Below are positions 1-12,289 of a stretch of 64,000 nt of DNA, piece by piece. The translations under genes and the position numbers were made by a program. The notes beneath the pieces are model-generated. The model was not told the DNA's origin. It searched no databases and worked only from the letters and a program-made list of their open reading frames with translations. The number at the start of each line of letters is the position of its first letter. The stretch's first letter is position 1. Origin of the DNA: Blasia pusilla (lineage: Eukaryota; Marchantiophyta; Marchantiopsida; Blasiales); the NCBI GenBank assembly GCA_050084515.1, contig CM114272.1, positions 24,428,001 through 24,492,000 of the forward strand, given 5' to 3'.

Positions 1-1224
1 GATTTGTTTGAGGTTGGCCTTTAGTGCCTTTTTAACACTGGGTAGTACTAGCAAAGTCTAGTACTTTGATGTGGCAGGAAAATGAGTGGACAACCCACAT
101 GAACCATACTCCATTTGGTAAAATAATCTCTTCTTATGCATACCTTATAGTTAAAAGTATGTTATAAAGAGGGTACTTGTGTAACAACATAGAACACGAG
201 CTAAGACGGCAATATATGCTCCTCCATATGAAGTTCCACTTGGTCTCAAGATTTAGATTTTGTGTTGAAGGTGCTCCTCCTTTGATTTGAGCATTAGTGT
301 ATGGGTGTGGGGGCCATCACCAAGCTTGTCCAATGCAGCAATAGTAGAGCGGAGTTGGCTCCTCTGACAGATGGTTGTCTAGTTTCTTTTTCCAGCTTGC
401 TCTAATACTCTTGCCCTTTGCTTACATAGGACATCTTGAAGGCCACGTAAAAATGAGCCTTCCATTCTCTGTCCCTCTATGATCACCTCCTCTCCTTCAC
501 CCAAGATTGCTAAAGCTTGTATCATTTTTCTTTCTCATAGGAGAACACTCTCGCCTCTATAGTCAGTGTAAAACGTCTTGGGCCTACTTGCATCAAGTTG
601 AGAATGAATGTCGTGGTCCTCTTAATGGATGTTCCTATGATCTTCATTTCCAATGTTTGACTCTCTATTATGTATCCATCAAGTCATCTCTAGATTCTAA
701 TCTATGGTATTCTATGTTACTTGTTTTGTTTGCATGACAGGTCCATCTGCCTATACACTAGATTTCCTATAGTGTGCCTTGATAAATGTTTAATCCTAGT
801 AGACCTAGTATTCGGATAGTGGAGAAGGGTGGGGAAGGATAGGAGGATGAGCCCATCCATGTTTTAGGATATAAAGAAGGGTAGTCATTGGTTGACCTCC
901 GTTTGAAATGTACTGGCCTAGTTGACTTTGATTTTGACTTTTGGGATCTCAGGCTCCCAGGGAGAAGGAGGTAGAATGCCGAGAAATTGATCATATTAGT
1001 AGAGTCGGATGGGAGAGTTAATGTAATTCCACACCTACAATCAGGCACTACTGGGAGGAGCGCACACGTCTCTTCCCATTCATCTACTGCTACTATATCT
1101 ACCATACTAGGCTCAATTCCTCTATCTGAGTTACCCTCACAGCCATAGATACCGACTACACAGATTGCCAATAAATATGCCATTGATTCGAGCATCCGTT
1201 GAATCAAAATTGATGTATGGTGTT
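1..1224. other. No recognisable gene
   Basis: Moderately AT-rich sequence. A minus-strand open frame of 212 codons covers 767-1405, but its 5' part lies antisense to the readable plus-strand ORF at 1330 and its composition suggests no known domain. No tRNA, terminal repeat or transposase motif was seen here. Confidence 0.5.
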
Positions 1225-1683
1225 GCAGCCAAGTGCAGGAATGATGAGTTTTTGAGAGGAAAATGGGCAGAGAAAAAAGGTAATCGTGAGCATAATTGGA
1301 AGGTGCAAACTTAGGATGAAGATATAGATGTGAGAGAACATCTAGAATGTCTAGCGTGTCGGGAGCATTATGGGAATGCAAAAAATCCCCAGAATATAAA
1401 AGCAATAGTAAACTGTTTTAGCAACTTCAAGACAAAGCATATAGTGAATGAGAAGCATAAGGATAACTTGTGTAGGCGGAGGAACCTGCCCACATCTTTG
1501 ATGAAGCCCACTGATGTTGTGGAGATTCTTTTGTTTGATCATGAGAAAGCCATATCTAGAGGGATGGACAAAGTGTTGCAAATGAATGATGATCTGGGAG
1601 GTGAAACAAAGATCTTCACTATGACACCGTTTCCATCTGATCCAAGGTATGCAAGTATGACTTACTTTTTTAAACCAGGTTGA
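1225..1683 (+). pseudogene. Decayed repeat-borne ORF with CCHH zinc-finger-like motif (family X, copy 1, N-terminal part)
   Basis: The readable frame begins near 1225, is broken by a stop at about 1312, and reopens at 1330 for 117 codons. In the 1330 ORF, C7 and C10 (CLAC) and H37 and H43 (HIVNEKH) form a C-x2-C-x26-H-x5-H pattern, which resembles a U1/BED-like zinc finger with a long spacer. After it come a charged stretch and a run rich in D, E and F. No family is recognised. It lies just upstream of, and in the same direction as, the pieces at 1818-2652, which have a second copy at 41.4 kb, so all may derive from one element ORF. The zinc ligands are seen; DNA or RNA binding is inference. 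Confidence 0.4.
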
Positions 1684-1817
1684 ACATGTCTCCTAGAAGT
1701 TCTTTGCCACTTGCCCAAAGAAGATGGTGGTTCCATCCTTGGGATGTGGAGGCGGAGACATGGCCAGGCATTGGTGTAATGAAGGAAGTTGTGACATGTG
1801 ATGATGTTGAGGATTAG

Positions 1818-2652
1818 TTGGATCATCAGTCTAAAATAGGGCCATATCCTATTGAGGAATTAAGCACAAATTTTGTGGAGTTAGAAGATCCAGAAGAAGA
1901 TCTAAATCATCTTGATGCATGGACGAATGGTGAAGAAGCACATGTGCATGCTCTTCCCTTTGATGTAGATGAAAGTGCCAATATGGATTTAGATCCATCT
2001 GTCAAGGTTGAGTTATTGGGACATGAGGTAAGACATATATTTTCACAAGTTTTGCAAGATGCCAAGGATGTGCAAGTTCCTTACACAGTGGTTCCGATAG
2101 TGACTTTTGAGGGGAAAGTATACTCCAAATCTAGACTTGTAAGTGAACTGCCTTGCAATCCTTTCATATCAAAGGATGGGCTAACACGGATGACCTAGAA
2201 GACATTATACACCACTGGTAAGGGCAGAGCGCAACCCACATTCTCCATGTTGTTGTGTAGGTATTGGAAGTGACATAGTTGTTTTGTTTGAGTCTTCTGC
2301 GCCTGCTTGTCCTTCCACTCGATCAAGTAAGTTAGGGAACATAAAAGGAAATGGAAAAGAAGTGGAGCAATCAATTATCTCCAAATAATTTTGGTTGGGT
2401 CGCATTTTGTTCATAAAAAAAAAGTATGGAAGTCAATGGAGTAGATGTCGTGGCCCCATTGATCTTTTGGACAGACCAGTACCCTCAGTTGGACAAACAT
2501 GGAGAGTAGGTCAATTGCTTTGCAATTGCTACAAGCACTCTTGTAAAACCAATACCTTATTCACCTATGATGCATGTGACGTGCAATATATTGATATTGA
2601 AATGGTGATTTCCAACGTTAGCTTGTCTATGAAGCCAAGTCTTACATCTTGA
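1818..2652 (+). pseudogene. Decayed repeat-borne ORF, family X, copy 1 (C-terminal part)
   Basis: Frames at 1818-2198 (126 codons) and 2395-2652 (85 codons) are joined by a stretch with several stops. The first starts with an acidic region and then holds PIVTFEGKVYSKSRLV and CNPFISKDGLTR. The second holds YGSQWSRCR, a proline-rich turn and a CNxY...TLFTYD segment. The same motifs occur in the same order at 41433-42007: PIVTYEGKILYKS, CNPFMLRDRLT, GTHWSRCRRALDL, CNWYKSS and TLFTYDEH. Two diverged copies with shared protein spacing indicate a real, dispersed coding family rather than chance frames. Function is unknown and no catalytic motif was recognised. The reading frame is not intact, so it is called a pseudogene. 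Confidence 0.5.
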
Positions 2653-4210
2653 GTGAATGAATTGGATATATTGACCTAGATGTTGTAAATGATTATATTC
2701 GTAGTGTGTCTTCATTTAGAAGATGAGTTTCTTGCATATAGGAGTAGAGGAAGATGTTCACACTTGATATTTTGTTGCTTGCTTAGGTATGTAGAAGGTA
2801 TCCCAGAATTATACAATTGTGACATTTAGTGGCTGGGAATAGGCTAGGGGGGTGACGGGCTCACAATTTGAGCATCAAGCTCATTATGAGGTTCAAGTCC
2901 TCTCTGTCATAGGTGCCAACCTTATGGGGATAGATGATGTTGTACCAATCAGTTGAGGTATCATGCCGGTAACTCTCCCTAAATTTGACTGCATATGTTC
3001 ATTGAATAATACAAACCGCTTCCCAAAAGAGTATATCCCTACTCTGAATGTCTCATTCGACAATCTCAATGACAAGCATGGCATCGTGTACAGACTCTAC
3101 TTGAAATTTCAAAAAAACATCGTATTGTAAGCTAGTGGGCTCACCATTTCTACAATCTTTAGAGTTATATGTACCGATCAAATCAGTTGAAGTAACTATC
3201 TTCTTTGCCCTTAAACCCGATTTGGCTGAGTGTCAACACAATGAAGAGACCAAAGTTCTAGGTTACCAACCACATCCTGCACTAACGTGATAGATTCATA
3301 CACTCCTTTAATTGAGGCCTCACAAGAGGAAAATAAAGAATCGTATATTCTACATTTTCACAAAGGCTACTAATGTATCTTCTTGATTAGAGAAAACTGA
3401 TAAGGAAACTTGAATACCCGTATTGAGAAAAAAACTCTAGGAAACATGCAAAGTTATACATAAGGAAAGAGGTTTACCATAAAGGGGAGGGAGGTAAGAG
3501 CATGGCCCGTTGGCCAGCGAGTGAGCTCGCATTGGGGCCAATGCTTCCCAAAAACATACCAGTAAGGTTGTTCCCCAAAACTTTCATGAGTTTCCCTGAG
3601 TTTGGAGCTTCGTGAAATCATGTGGGATGTTGGTTTCTTGAGTTTGGAGATCCCTAAAATGCTTCATATTCGAAATAAAAATTGCGTAAAATGTTATCAT
3701 TGTTGCCAATGGCTACACATGTACACCATAGGCTCCGTGTAGGATTTGCTACAACAATTGGCTGGACTTATGATAAGGTACTTTTTTTTACTTTCAAGTC
3801 CCCAAATAAATCAATGACGAGAATTTACTTAACAAAATATAGGGGTCATAATTTTTGGAAAACTGCAAATTTAAAGTAAGTAAAAAGGGGGAAAAAATTT
3901 TACACTTATAAGTTAGGGGGTCCAAACCCTAAAACGTTGTACATGGTATGGGAGTTTTTCATAGAGTGTTCCCTCCCTGAGCTCATTATCGACCTTTTTT
4001 TAATGTTACTACGAGGGAGGAAGTGTTTGTATATGGATGTCTATAAGGAGAAATTTTACACCATAGAGTATGTATGGGGAGAGCTCTAGGATGCTCAAAG
4101 GGTGTCGAAGGGAAAGGAAAAAATAAACTATGTCTCCCCCTTTTATATATGTTTGAATCTTGCCTAACCATAGTTAACAATAGTTCGTTAATATTACCAT
4201 AAATAATCAA
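2653..4210. other. No recognisable gene; contains one tRNA-like stretch
   Basis: Mostly AT-rich unique-looking sequence. Apart from the tRNA-like segment at 2818-2911, nothing with a domain, repeat or terminal structure was found. Confidence 0.4.
2818..2911 (+). other. tRNA-like sequence, probably a degenerate tRNA or SINE head
   Basis: A T-arm-like segment (GAGGTTCAAGTCCTC, 2888-2902) is followed by TGTCATA, which pairs over 7 bp (one G-T) with TGTGACA at 2818-2824. An internal GCTCA/TGAGC stem lies at 2861-2875. The D-arm is poor, and the anticodon loop is short and lacks U33. The 94-nt length would suit a long variable-arm class. A working tRNA is unlikely. Confidence 0.2.
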
Positions 4211-4549
4211 TTTTTTCTTGATTTTCCAAGATGTAATTTCTAATCTAATTTTGGTTAACTTATCTGGTTAGAATCCATCCTATTTTCTGTGGACATTTGT
4301 ATATATTGTTCAACAAGATTCTCGTGCTTATTTGGATTTGGATTGGTTTCAAGAAAATGTGATGATTTTGATTCTGTTTATATACCAAAAACATTTACTT
4401 TCAAAATTTCCATTGAAAAAGTGCATAATTCACCAAATTTAGAATGAGTAGATTGAAATCTTAAAATTTTCCCTTTGAAAACTCTAGTTTCAAAAATCTA
4501 TTCTACCACGCATAATTTTTATCAACAAATTTTAGCTTTGAGGCCAAAT

Positions 4550-4815
4550 TTTTTGGTTGATCAGATTCAGTCTTCAAAGTGTCATGTGACCAATCACTTT
4601 TGCTTTCAATTCTCTAGCTTATGACTTAGAGTGGTTGGTTGTAGGGCTCCTCTTTCGAAATGTGTCCCACGATCGATCACCTTATGGCAAAAATTTATGT
4701 TTTAAGTTTCACAACGATTGGTTGTAGATTTTTTTAGATTTCTTTGCTACGACGGATAATTTTTCCCTCCATGATGTTGCTCAACAATGATTGGTTGTAG
4801 GAAAAATTTAAGTCT
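4550..4815 (+). repeat. Short imperfect tandem repeat, period about 75-83 bp
   Basis: The motif GGTTGGTTGTAGG or GATTGGTTGTAG(G/A) recurs near 4631, 4714 and 4789. It is embedded in loosely similar text of about 80 bp per step containing TTTTTCC and ATGTT-like patches. Related words also occur around 8038 and, inverted, near 8717. Divergence is high. Confidence 0.35.
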
Positions 4816-5025
4816 TTTCTATAAAGTACTCAATTAGACAAGATAATTGAAAGGGTTTAGTTACAAAAGGGCAAAAATCAGACCTCTTCCAAAATGAAAT
4901 ATTGCCTTATCCCACTACGCCTCAAACTTAATGTATGTTGAATATGTTGACATACCATTTCTCTTCAGAATTTTGATAGGAGGAAACTCTTTCCTCCACA
5001 ATTTCACAAGAAAGGACTATGTTAG

Positions 5026-5650
5026 AGTCATACTATTAAGGGCTTTAGCTTACTTTGAAGACCAATGAATTAATGACACTTCTCAAATTTGTCCATGAAG
5101 CAAATTCATCAATTTATTTTCCATTTTACCTTATATTAAGCAAGAAAACAAGAATGGGGAAGGTTTGAATAATTAGGAATTTTTTTAATATAAATAATTA
5201 TAAGAAATTAAAATTCAAAACCATTCCCAATGAAATATCTTAGAGTTTCCCTCATTTTTATTATCTTTTCTCATTTGAAAATTTTAAAAAAAAAATTGGT
5301 TCATGTCAATGAAATTATAACAAAAGTTAATTTAAAGTTTGGTTTGGACTTTTGAGGGAAATTTATCCCTACTTTGGAAAAAGATAATAGGGCATTGATG
5401 GGACAAGAATCACTCTTAAAGATATTGAAAGAAATCTTATTTTCTACAAAGTTTTCCACATTCATTAGTAAGATAATTTTAATCCTCTTTAGGGAAAATA
5501 ATCATCAAAATAAGTTATTTTCTTTAACTTATTGAAAGATGGGGATTGAATAAGGGATAAATTACTTTTTCCACTATTGGAAAATGAAAACATATGAAAT
5601 TTTTTGTAAGGCAAGTTAGATGCATCTAAGAAAAATCTAGCTTTCTTAAT
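5026..5650 (+). repeat. Dispersed repeat E, copy 1 (inverted partner at 47.8-48.4 kb)
   Basis: The block starts CTATTAAGGGCTTTAGCTT and runs to AAGTTAGATGCATCTAAG. It aligns, reverse-complemented, with 47780-48405 through its whole length: the start at the 48403 end, a middle part with AAGATAATAGGGC, and the far end with GAAAGATGGGGATTGA. A third diverged, same-strand relative occupies about 12780-13110. There is no coding frame. It may be a non-autonomous element or an LTR or UTR piece. Confidence 0.6.
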
Positions 5651-8600
5651 TTTTCTCATCTTTTTTTATATTAAACTTTATTCACCTTATGTCCACTAAT
5701 TTCAAGTTATCATCCTCCATGTTATCATACTCCATATGTGAATCTTTTCCTTCCCAATCATCTCATCTTGTGCATTGCACGGAAAAAAATTTATAGTAAA
5801 TAATTAGTTCAGAAGAATAAAGTTTCAAGTTAAATCTCTTAATGATGCCATTTGTATGGGCTAAACTCTAAGAAAAGAGATCATAAATGAGACATAGGAA
5901 GCACTAAGGAAAGTAGTGGATAGATGTCTTAATAACAATAAAGCTAAGGTACTCATGGTTGGTGAAGAAGTCAAAACTAGGATAGTTCGGATAGTTGGGA
6001 AGATATAGAGTGGTTTTATGATGATTCTTTAGAAGAGATAAAAAGATAATGAACTTCTGTCTCAAGGAGATTGGTTAAGCCTTGAGATAAATCCATGTGA
6101 CACAAGATAAGACTGGATCTATTTTTAACTCTTGTGGATCCCTTATGAGTCTATAAAGAGGAGAGATCTTGAAGGATTTACTACGATAATCTTGAACTTC
6201 AATTTTCAAGTTTCCCTTGTCAGTCTTGAATGGATGATATTGGACAGACTCTTCCACTGAGAGTGGATTATCCCTCAAGTTCTTGGGAGAATAACCTAGC
6301 CATAATCTATTCTTGATGAGTTTGAGAGTCTGATCAAAATGGACTTGACTATTTTTGAGAAATTTCTTATCTCAGAAGAGTTTCCTCTATCACACTTAAG
6401 ATAATGGATGGATTTGGACTTGGACATTCTTCTATGAGAATGGGAAAAAAATCAACCATAATCCATTCTTAAGGAGTTAGAGATTAATGAATGTAGACTA
6501 ATTTTGGTATTTAATATTTGGTAAATCCGAGGGAATTTATATAAGGATCACAAGTGATCTACATTTTTGTAGGGAAAGAGAGAAGGAGAGAGGATGTTTT
6601 TCAATCATTGATAGGGATGAACCATGAGTGGTACTTGATTTCTCTTTTTTTAACCCGTATCACGTTAATGTCCTCTTCGTAGATAAGCATTGGTTTACTT
6701 GTTATCTAGTCTATCACTATATAGCGGCATTGATGAACCAAGTTATGCAATCACCAACTCCAATGATTTTTCTTATTGTCACCTACGGAAGGACTTAGGA
6801 TTGTACTTTGCATATCCTTACCTAACGACCTATGGATATAAATAATTCTACTCATATAGGGTTCAATACTGGTTGTGTAATTTTCCTTATATATAAAGGC
6901 AAAGTAATTTACAAAGACTTCATAGGTAAGAATTTTAGGATTAGATGTTATGAAGAAGTGATTGCCTTTACAACCATTTGTGATTTCTATCGTAAGAGAA
7001 TGGAGAGTGTATATAATGATTTTACAATGAATAGGAGAATTCATCTTGCATCAACAATTGTTGTAGCTAGATGGGTTTCCCTTACTCAAAGAAAAACTCT
7101 CGGCACAATAACTTTGAATTTGATTTTTTGCACGAGAAAATAATCTCTTACTACGACGTATTCATATAATTACACTAATCATCTTATAAAGTAAGAAGAG
7201 TGATATGTTCCTTCCTTCAAGAACGACATGCTACTCTTCAAAAAAAATTCTATTCGTAAATTTTGTGTCACTTGTAGGAAGTTGTATTTCAATTCTTTCA
7301 AAAAAAAATTCAAATTTCTCAGAGAAACATCTCTTCCAACAATATTGACTTGTAGAAATCTATAAAATAGCTTGAGATTTTACTTGTTCTTTTCCAATGT
7401 CTTCTTTCATCATGCCAAGAAGGTCTTCTGAATTTCCTTCTCACTAGCTATGAAGACTTAATATTTTTTGAATGAGTGGAACAATGTATATAGTTGACAT
7501 CATTAACCATGTTTTCACTTACACTTCGGTTTCTATCCATTAAACTATCTAGTAACTTGATAATCAAAGCTGTATCAATAGATGGAGAAGATTTCATAGA
7601 ATTTTTCCTTAGCCAACTAGCTAGGAGTATAAATTTTATTCTTAATCTGAAGAATATTCACCAATCTTGAGAGAAAAAATCGTATAAAATAAAGAATCAG
7701 ATCGATCAAAGGAGATCATAAATCTCCTACGACTAATTTTTTTTATAATATCTTTGGACAAATTTGGCTAAAAATTTTCACTTGATCCATCAACCTCTTC
7801 AATGAAATTGCAATCTCCCTCACTATTAAACTCCTAAGAATTCAAATTGATCAAATTAGCTATTCATAGTTTTTGGAGATATTGATTGATTCAAAAATTA
7901 GGGTAGTAAAAAAAAAAAGACCAATTATCCTAGGCAAGAAAAGATTTTTGAGCTACTTGGGAGATGTTTATGATTAAGAATTCACCCTTAAATCGCATTT
8001 CCCTTGTCTCAAATCTCTTATCGCCAAAAATGATCTCGGAAGTGATTGGTTGTCCGAATGTTTTATCCTTTCTCTACATAACAAAAACCTAGTTGAACCT
8101 AAAACTCATCAATCATAGGAGCTTCTAGCCAAGATGCATACGCCTTTGTTAAGACTCATTATTGACACAACTCCAAAGAATGATTGTTAGTATAATGGTT
8201 GACATTATTCAGTGAATAGTGAATGAGATCAATCGTAGGAGATTTAGGATGGAAGGCTTTGTAGTACGTGTGAATGATCAAACCTCCCTCCAAATTTCTC
8301 TCTATTATTCAAATGAACTACCCATCATTTAAATGGTTTGAAAGAGATGTCAAAACTAATTTCATTCTTGAGGCTCCATTTATTGTATATAAAATATGGG
8401 TGGGCAATAATTTTTTCTAACAATCCAAAAAATCTTCAAAGCTAGATTTAGTGTTAGACCCTAAAGAACCACTCAAATAAAATACTAGACATCTCTATAT
8501 GAGACTATATAATTTGAATAGTGGCTTCTTACCACCCTCCACATGACGTGTGAAAAATGGTGTCTAAAATTGGGTATTTATATGCAAAAATGAATTCTAT

Positions 8601-9050
8601 ATCTTGTAGCATGATCTCCTTTTTATTTTTCCTGGAATTTACTTCTCCTTATACCTCATGCATTTCTTAATTACACCAAGGCAAAATTATCAATTTGATT
8701 TTTTTTGCCTACAACCAATCACTTTAAGTCTAAAATCTTAGTTTTTTACAATGTTGCATATGGAAAAAGTCCTTCTAAAGTTTGAGTTTTGAAATATCCT
8801 ACTATCATTCACTTTTTATCTACACTATGACTTTTTTGGGCTAAAAAAATTGAAGAATTCTATGACTGATCACTTTCCATCTCCAATCTTAGTTTTGTTG
8901 GGTTTGAAATTTTTTTAGTATTCTACAAATATAATGAAATTGGACTAGCTACTATGGTTTGAATTTTCTTTATTATTTTATCTTTTCTTCAATTGGATTA
9001 GCGTCTATAGTTGCATAATTTAACTCTAATGAATAAAGAGGTTTCTCTTC

Positions 9051-9053
<3 letters not shown>
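5651..9053. other. AT-rich stretch without recognisable gene
   Basis: Low-complexity AT-rich sequence. A plus frame at 6832-7143 (103 codons) and its antisense partner at 6751-7044 show no domain. A Helitron-type hairpin word (GTGCATTGCAC) occurs near 5772 without a CTRR end. Nothing else is supportable. Confidence 0.45.

Positions 9054-9142
<89 letters not shown>
9054..9142. repeat. (TA)n microsatellite
   Basis: About 89 bp of alternating TA with one phase break near 9092. The antisense Tyr/Ile repeat ORF across it is an artefact of the repeat. Confidence 0.95.
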
Positions 9143-9145
<3 letters not shown>

Positions 9146-9990
9146 TATTATTTTTTTCTTACTTTCAACTTGTAGCTTAGTAAGTAGCATCAAAATGATC
9201 GAAGGAAGAACCAAATTTTAGTATTTTAATTGCTAGAAAAGTTAAGGTAGTCACCAATTTTTTTCTTTTGGAATGGCCCTTTTTGAGATGTTCACGCGTA
9301 GAAATGACTAGTCGTAGGACACCTAAAGTTATTCCTTAAAAAAGAATTTTGAAAGCTTAAAAATTTGGATGTCGATTGCGTATATTTTTATTAATAGGGT
9401 ATCAATTTTGAGGGTTTTCCTTGCCTCCAAATCAATATCAAAATTTTAGGTTTTAAGGCATACAAATAACTAATTTTGGAGCTTTAGCAGATTTTTTTAA
9501 ATTTTCTTGTTTTCTTGCCAAATGAGTCGTGACATGACCCAGTTGGTAGAGTTCGATGTTCCACTAAGAATATTGTGGCCATCATGCTGGATGATGAAAT
9601 GAAAAATTATAATATAAGATCAATTCGTCTAGTAAACACCAATTCAAAAAGGTTGTACATGGACATGTCTATCCCTAAGAGAGGCATTTCTGTGTGGGCT
9701 CTAGTTCTTGCTACCCGCACTCGGGCCTGCTTCGCTTATAATGTATATCTAGGCTCGACCAGCCTATACCCTAGTCTAGCACCCCTTTCTTGATTGTTGC
9801 TACCCACTTTCGGGTCCCCATCGAGCTCGTGCCCAACCCTAGCTTGTCATCAACCTCATCCTAACCCGCCTCCAACAAGTAACTTGCAGGCTCAACTTGT
9901 CTATGTACATCAAGATATTATGATATCATTTCCATTTATTCTTTTTTGGTACTTTCCAATCTTCCTCTGAGGATTTTGACCTACATAATC
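9143..9990. other. No recognisable gene; weak tRNA box-A-like word
   Basis: Unique-looking sequence. TGACCCAGTTGGTAGAG at about 9534 resembles a tRNA D-arm or Pol III box A, but no matching box B follows at the usual distance. A 72-codon frame at 9575 shows no domain. Confidence 0.3.
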
Positions 9991-10084
9991 CATCTATCTT
10001 GCCAAAACATATCTTCCTCCTTTGAGCAATATATTTAATGGGGTTGAGTCTTTGGAGGTAGGAGATAACCAAGTATTGTTGAGT

Positions 10085-11010
10085 GATGGTACCAAGGGAT
10101 AAAAAGTCAATTCAAAGGATGATTTCAACATGGATTTGACAAAAGCATGGTTAGAATGGTTTTTCTAGTTTCCATTAGAGAAGAGATAATCACACATTTC
10201 TAGGGGTGTGGATGGATTCCATCACTATTCATTGGAATAACAAAGATATATTGTAAGTTTACGCCAAAGAGCTCGAGGCTAAAGGGTTAGCTACGTTTTA
10301 CTCCCAACAAGGTATTAACTTGGAGAGAGTGTATTTCAATCTCAAGAAATACAAGATGGAGATACTCGTTGTTACAAAGATAACACTACTAGAAAGTTTT
10401 TTTTGTAGAGTTAAGAAATCCACAACGTGATTTTAAGTGATGTAGCACTCCAGTGGGGAAGAAATTGGTAGTTCCATATGGAGATATGAGATAATCTTCA
10501 TGATACTCATGCTAAAATTCGACAAAAAAATTAGCAAGGATGTAGTCATAGGAGATAATCCTCATGATACTATAGGCTTATGTTTACACAAATCTATGTA
10601 TCGTTGGAAAATTAACCAAACCCATGCTTTAGTGAAGATATTTACAACTACATGAAGGTATTTAAGGAAGCATCTTGGTTGTATTCGAGACAATCAATGA
10701 TACAAGAAGAGATGCTCGCTCCTATTTATCATCAAGAAATAGTTCCCATTATGGGAAGATTGGTACATGATCCATTTATTGCATCTATCCATACTAGAAT
10801 AGTGGGAACCTGAGAATAGAATGCGATCATGCCATACCTTCAAGAACGGAGGCACGATTTTAGGAGAGTTGTAGAAGATCAGATGTCTCACGGTGCCATC
10901 AAATGTGATCCAACTTATGGTTTCCTTTCTTGTAATGATGGAGTTTTTTACATCCATCTTCATGCTAGGAAATTTTTCATTCATTTTGGATCCAACTTTG
11001 AGCCATAAAT
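10085..11010 (+). pseudogene. Decayed plus-strand ORF of unknown type, part 1
   Basis: Between many stops the plus strand reads as convincing protein. Examples are ELEAKGLATFYSQQGINLE near 10270-10330, and a long stretch from about 10712 to 11006 containing IVPIMGRLVHDPFIASIHTR, an RRHDFRRVVEDQMSHGAIK segment and FYIHLHARKFFIHFGSNFEP. No domain was recognised, and it does not match reverse transcriptase, integrase or transposase motifs I can place. The antisense 96-codon frame at 10694-10984 is a shadow. It may form one old element with the relic at 11560-12270. Confidence 0.35.
10384..10396 (+). repeat. CACTA-like terminal word
   Basis: CACTACTAGAAAG matches the usual 13 bp start of plant CACTA (En/Spm) elements. 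No inverted partner or 3 bp target duplication was found nearby, so this may be chance. Confidence 0.2.
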
Positions 11011-11559
11011 CGGGGTTGGAGATTGGGGGAATGCCTTGTGGGATGATGAGTGCTTAGTTACGTCTCATAAATGGTTATCCCATAAATAAAAAAGAATAAA
11101 GTTGGGCATATAACATCGGGGTTGACAATAGGGCCTACGAAAATTCCTTTTAGCATAGCAATAGAAGTCTATGCCATAGGAATGATTGTGAAGAATTTGA
11201 TCCATGTAACATAGAACCTCGTCGTGAAGGATGCCTACACAAATGTTCGATGGACTTATTTGGATAGGATTAGAAAGTGGGCAGTGTGCGAGGCTATAGG
11301 TCCAAACCCCTCCCATCGCAAAAGCATATAGATTAAGACTACGCACACATACTCATTGAGTTTATGATGATGGGATTTTTATTACTAAGATAGCGTCACT
11401 ATAAATCCATTTGAGGATTAATGCATATTTTTCATGAAAAATATAAGATATAATTGAAAAATAGAAATTGATGACTCTGAATTATTGTAAATGATTATGG
11501 ATGTATGTTGTGTCATCGTGTCACCATTATTGAAATTTTTTTCCTTTGTTGAAGTTGAA

Positions 11560-12270
11560 GATGGACTCAACGCCTCATGAAGAACATAGTCCTCATGATG
11601 AAGAGGGTGATCGAAGAGAGAAAGAAGCCCACCAAACATCAAGTCGGCCAACTTCTGTCAAAGCGAGCAAGAAGAAGAATTTGAAATCATCACCGATGAT
11701 CAATTGAAAGGATACTTGGATACCACCGTCAACCCAAATGTTCTTAAAGTAGAGTTCAAGAAGTTGTGGCTCAAGTGGTAAGATTGTGCAATTGGTGACT
11801 TTGTAGCAAAAATAAGAGAAGATAACTAGAAGAAGGATTGGGCATTGTTGAATGGCTTTCCAAGTTATGGGGACCTTCCGACCAGAAGTTAGTGGGAAAA
11901 TATTTGCCAACCTCAAATTTGCAAAATTAATCAAGAAGATGGAGGTTTATTGTGGCAGTGTGGAGGGATGGGTCTTTGAGAAGGGATAAGAGATCCCGAG
12001 GTGTTTTGAACAACTTGAATGCAGGTTGTAATATGAGATTTGATGGACTTGATGAGAGTTCAATCACCATGTATATAGCAACGCTAGTCCCAAAACCTTT
12101 TTTGAGGAGAATACTTTAGATCATAGCAAGTTTATTCTCACTATGATCGCTATTGGAGAGTTTAATAAAGAATTCCCAATGAATTTTTGATTTTCAACAT
12201 GTTAAAGGGGAATGGATTCGAATGATGCCAACTATGCTTCAATGATGTTGGCACCATAAGGTTCTTATAA
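11560..12270 (+). pseudogene. Decayed plus-strand ORF of unknown type, part 2
   Basis: The frame opens with an acidic and basic stretch at 11560-11680 (MDSTPHEEHSPHDEEG, then a K-rich run). After a frameshift it continues as EEFEIITDDQLKGYLDTT and LKVEFKKLWLKW, then through stops to TLVPKPFLRRIL and KGEWIRMMPTML near 12230. The charged N-terminus followed by a conserved-looking core suggests a transposon gag-like or accessory ORF, but no family was recognised. The antisense frames at 11418-11651 and 11593-11934 are read as shadows. Confidence 0.3.
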
Positions 12271-12289
12271 GTACATCAATTCACTAATT

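Noticed and set aside
767-1405. 212-codon minus-strand ORF
   Set aside because: Partly antisense to the readable family X frame and without any domain; length alone is weak evidence.
9026-9214. Minus-strand ORF rich in Ile and Tyr
   Set aside because: Translation of the (TA)n tract only.
4550-9320. Possible CRISPR-like spaced repeats based on GATTGGTTGTAG words
   Set aside because: Spacing and repeat identity are irregular, and the context is eukaryotic.
9534-9560. tRNA gene from a box-A-like word
   Set aside because: No acceptor pairing and no box B at the right distance.
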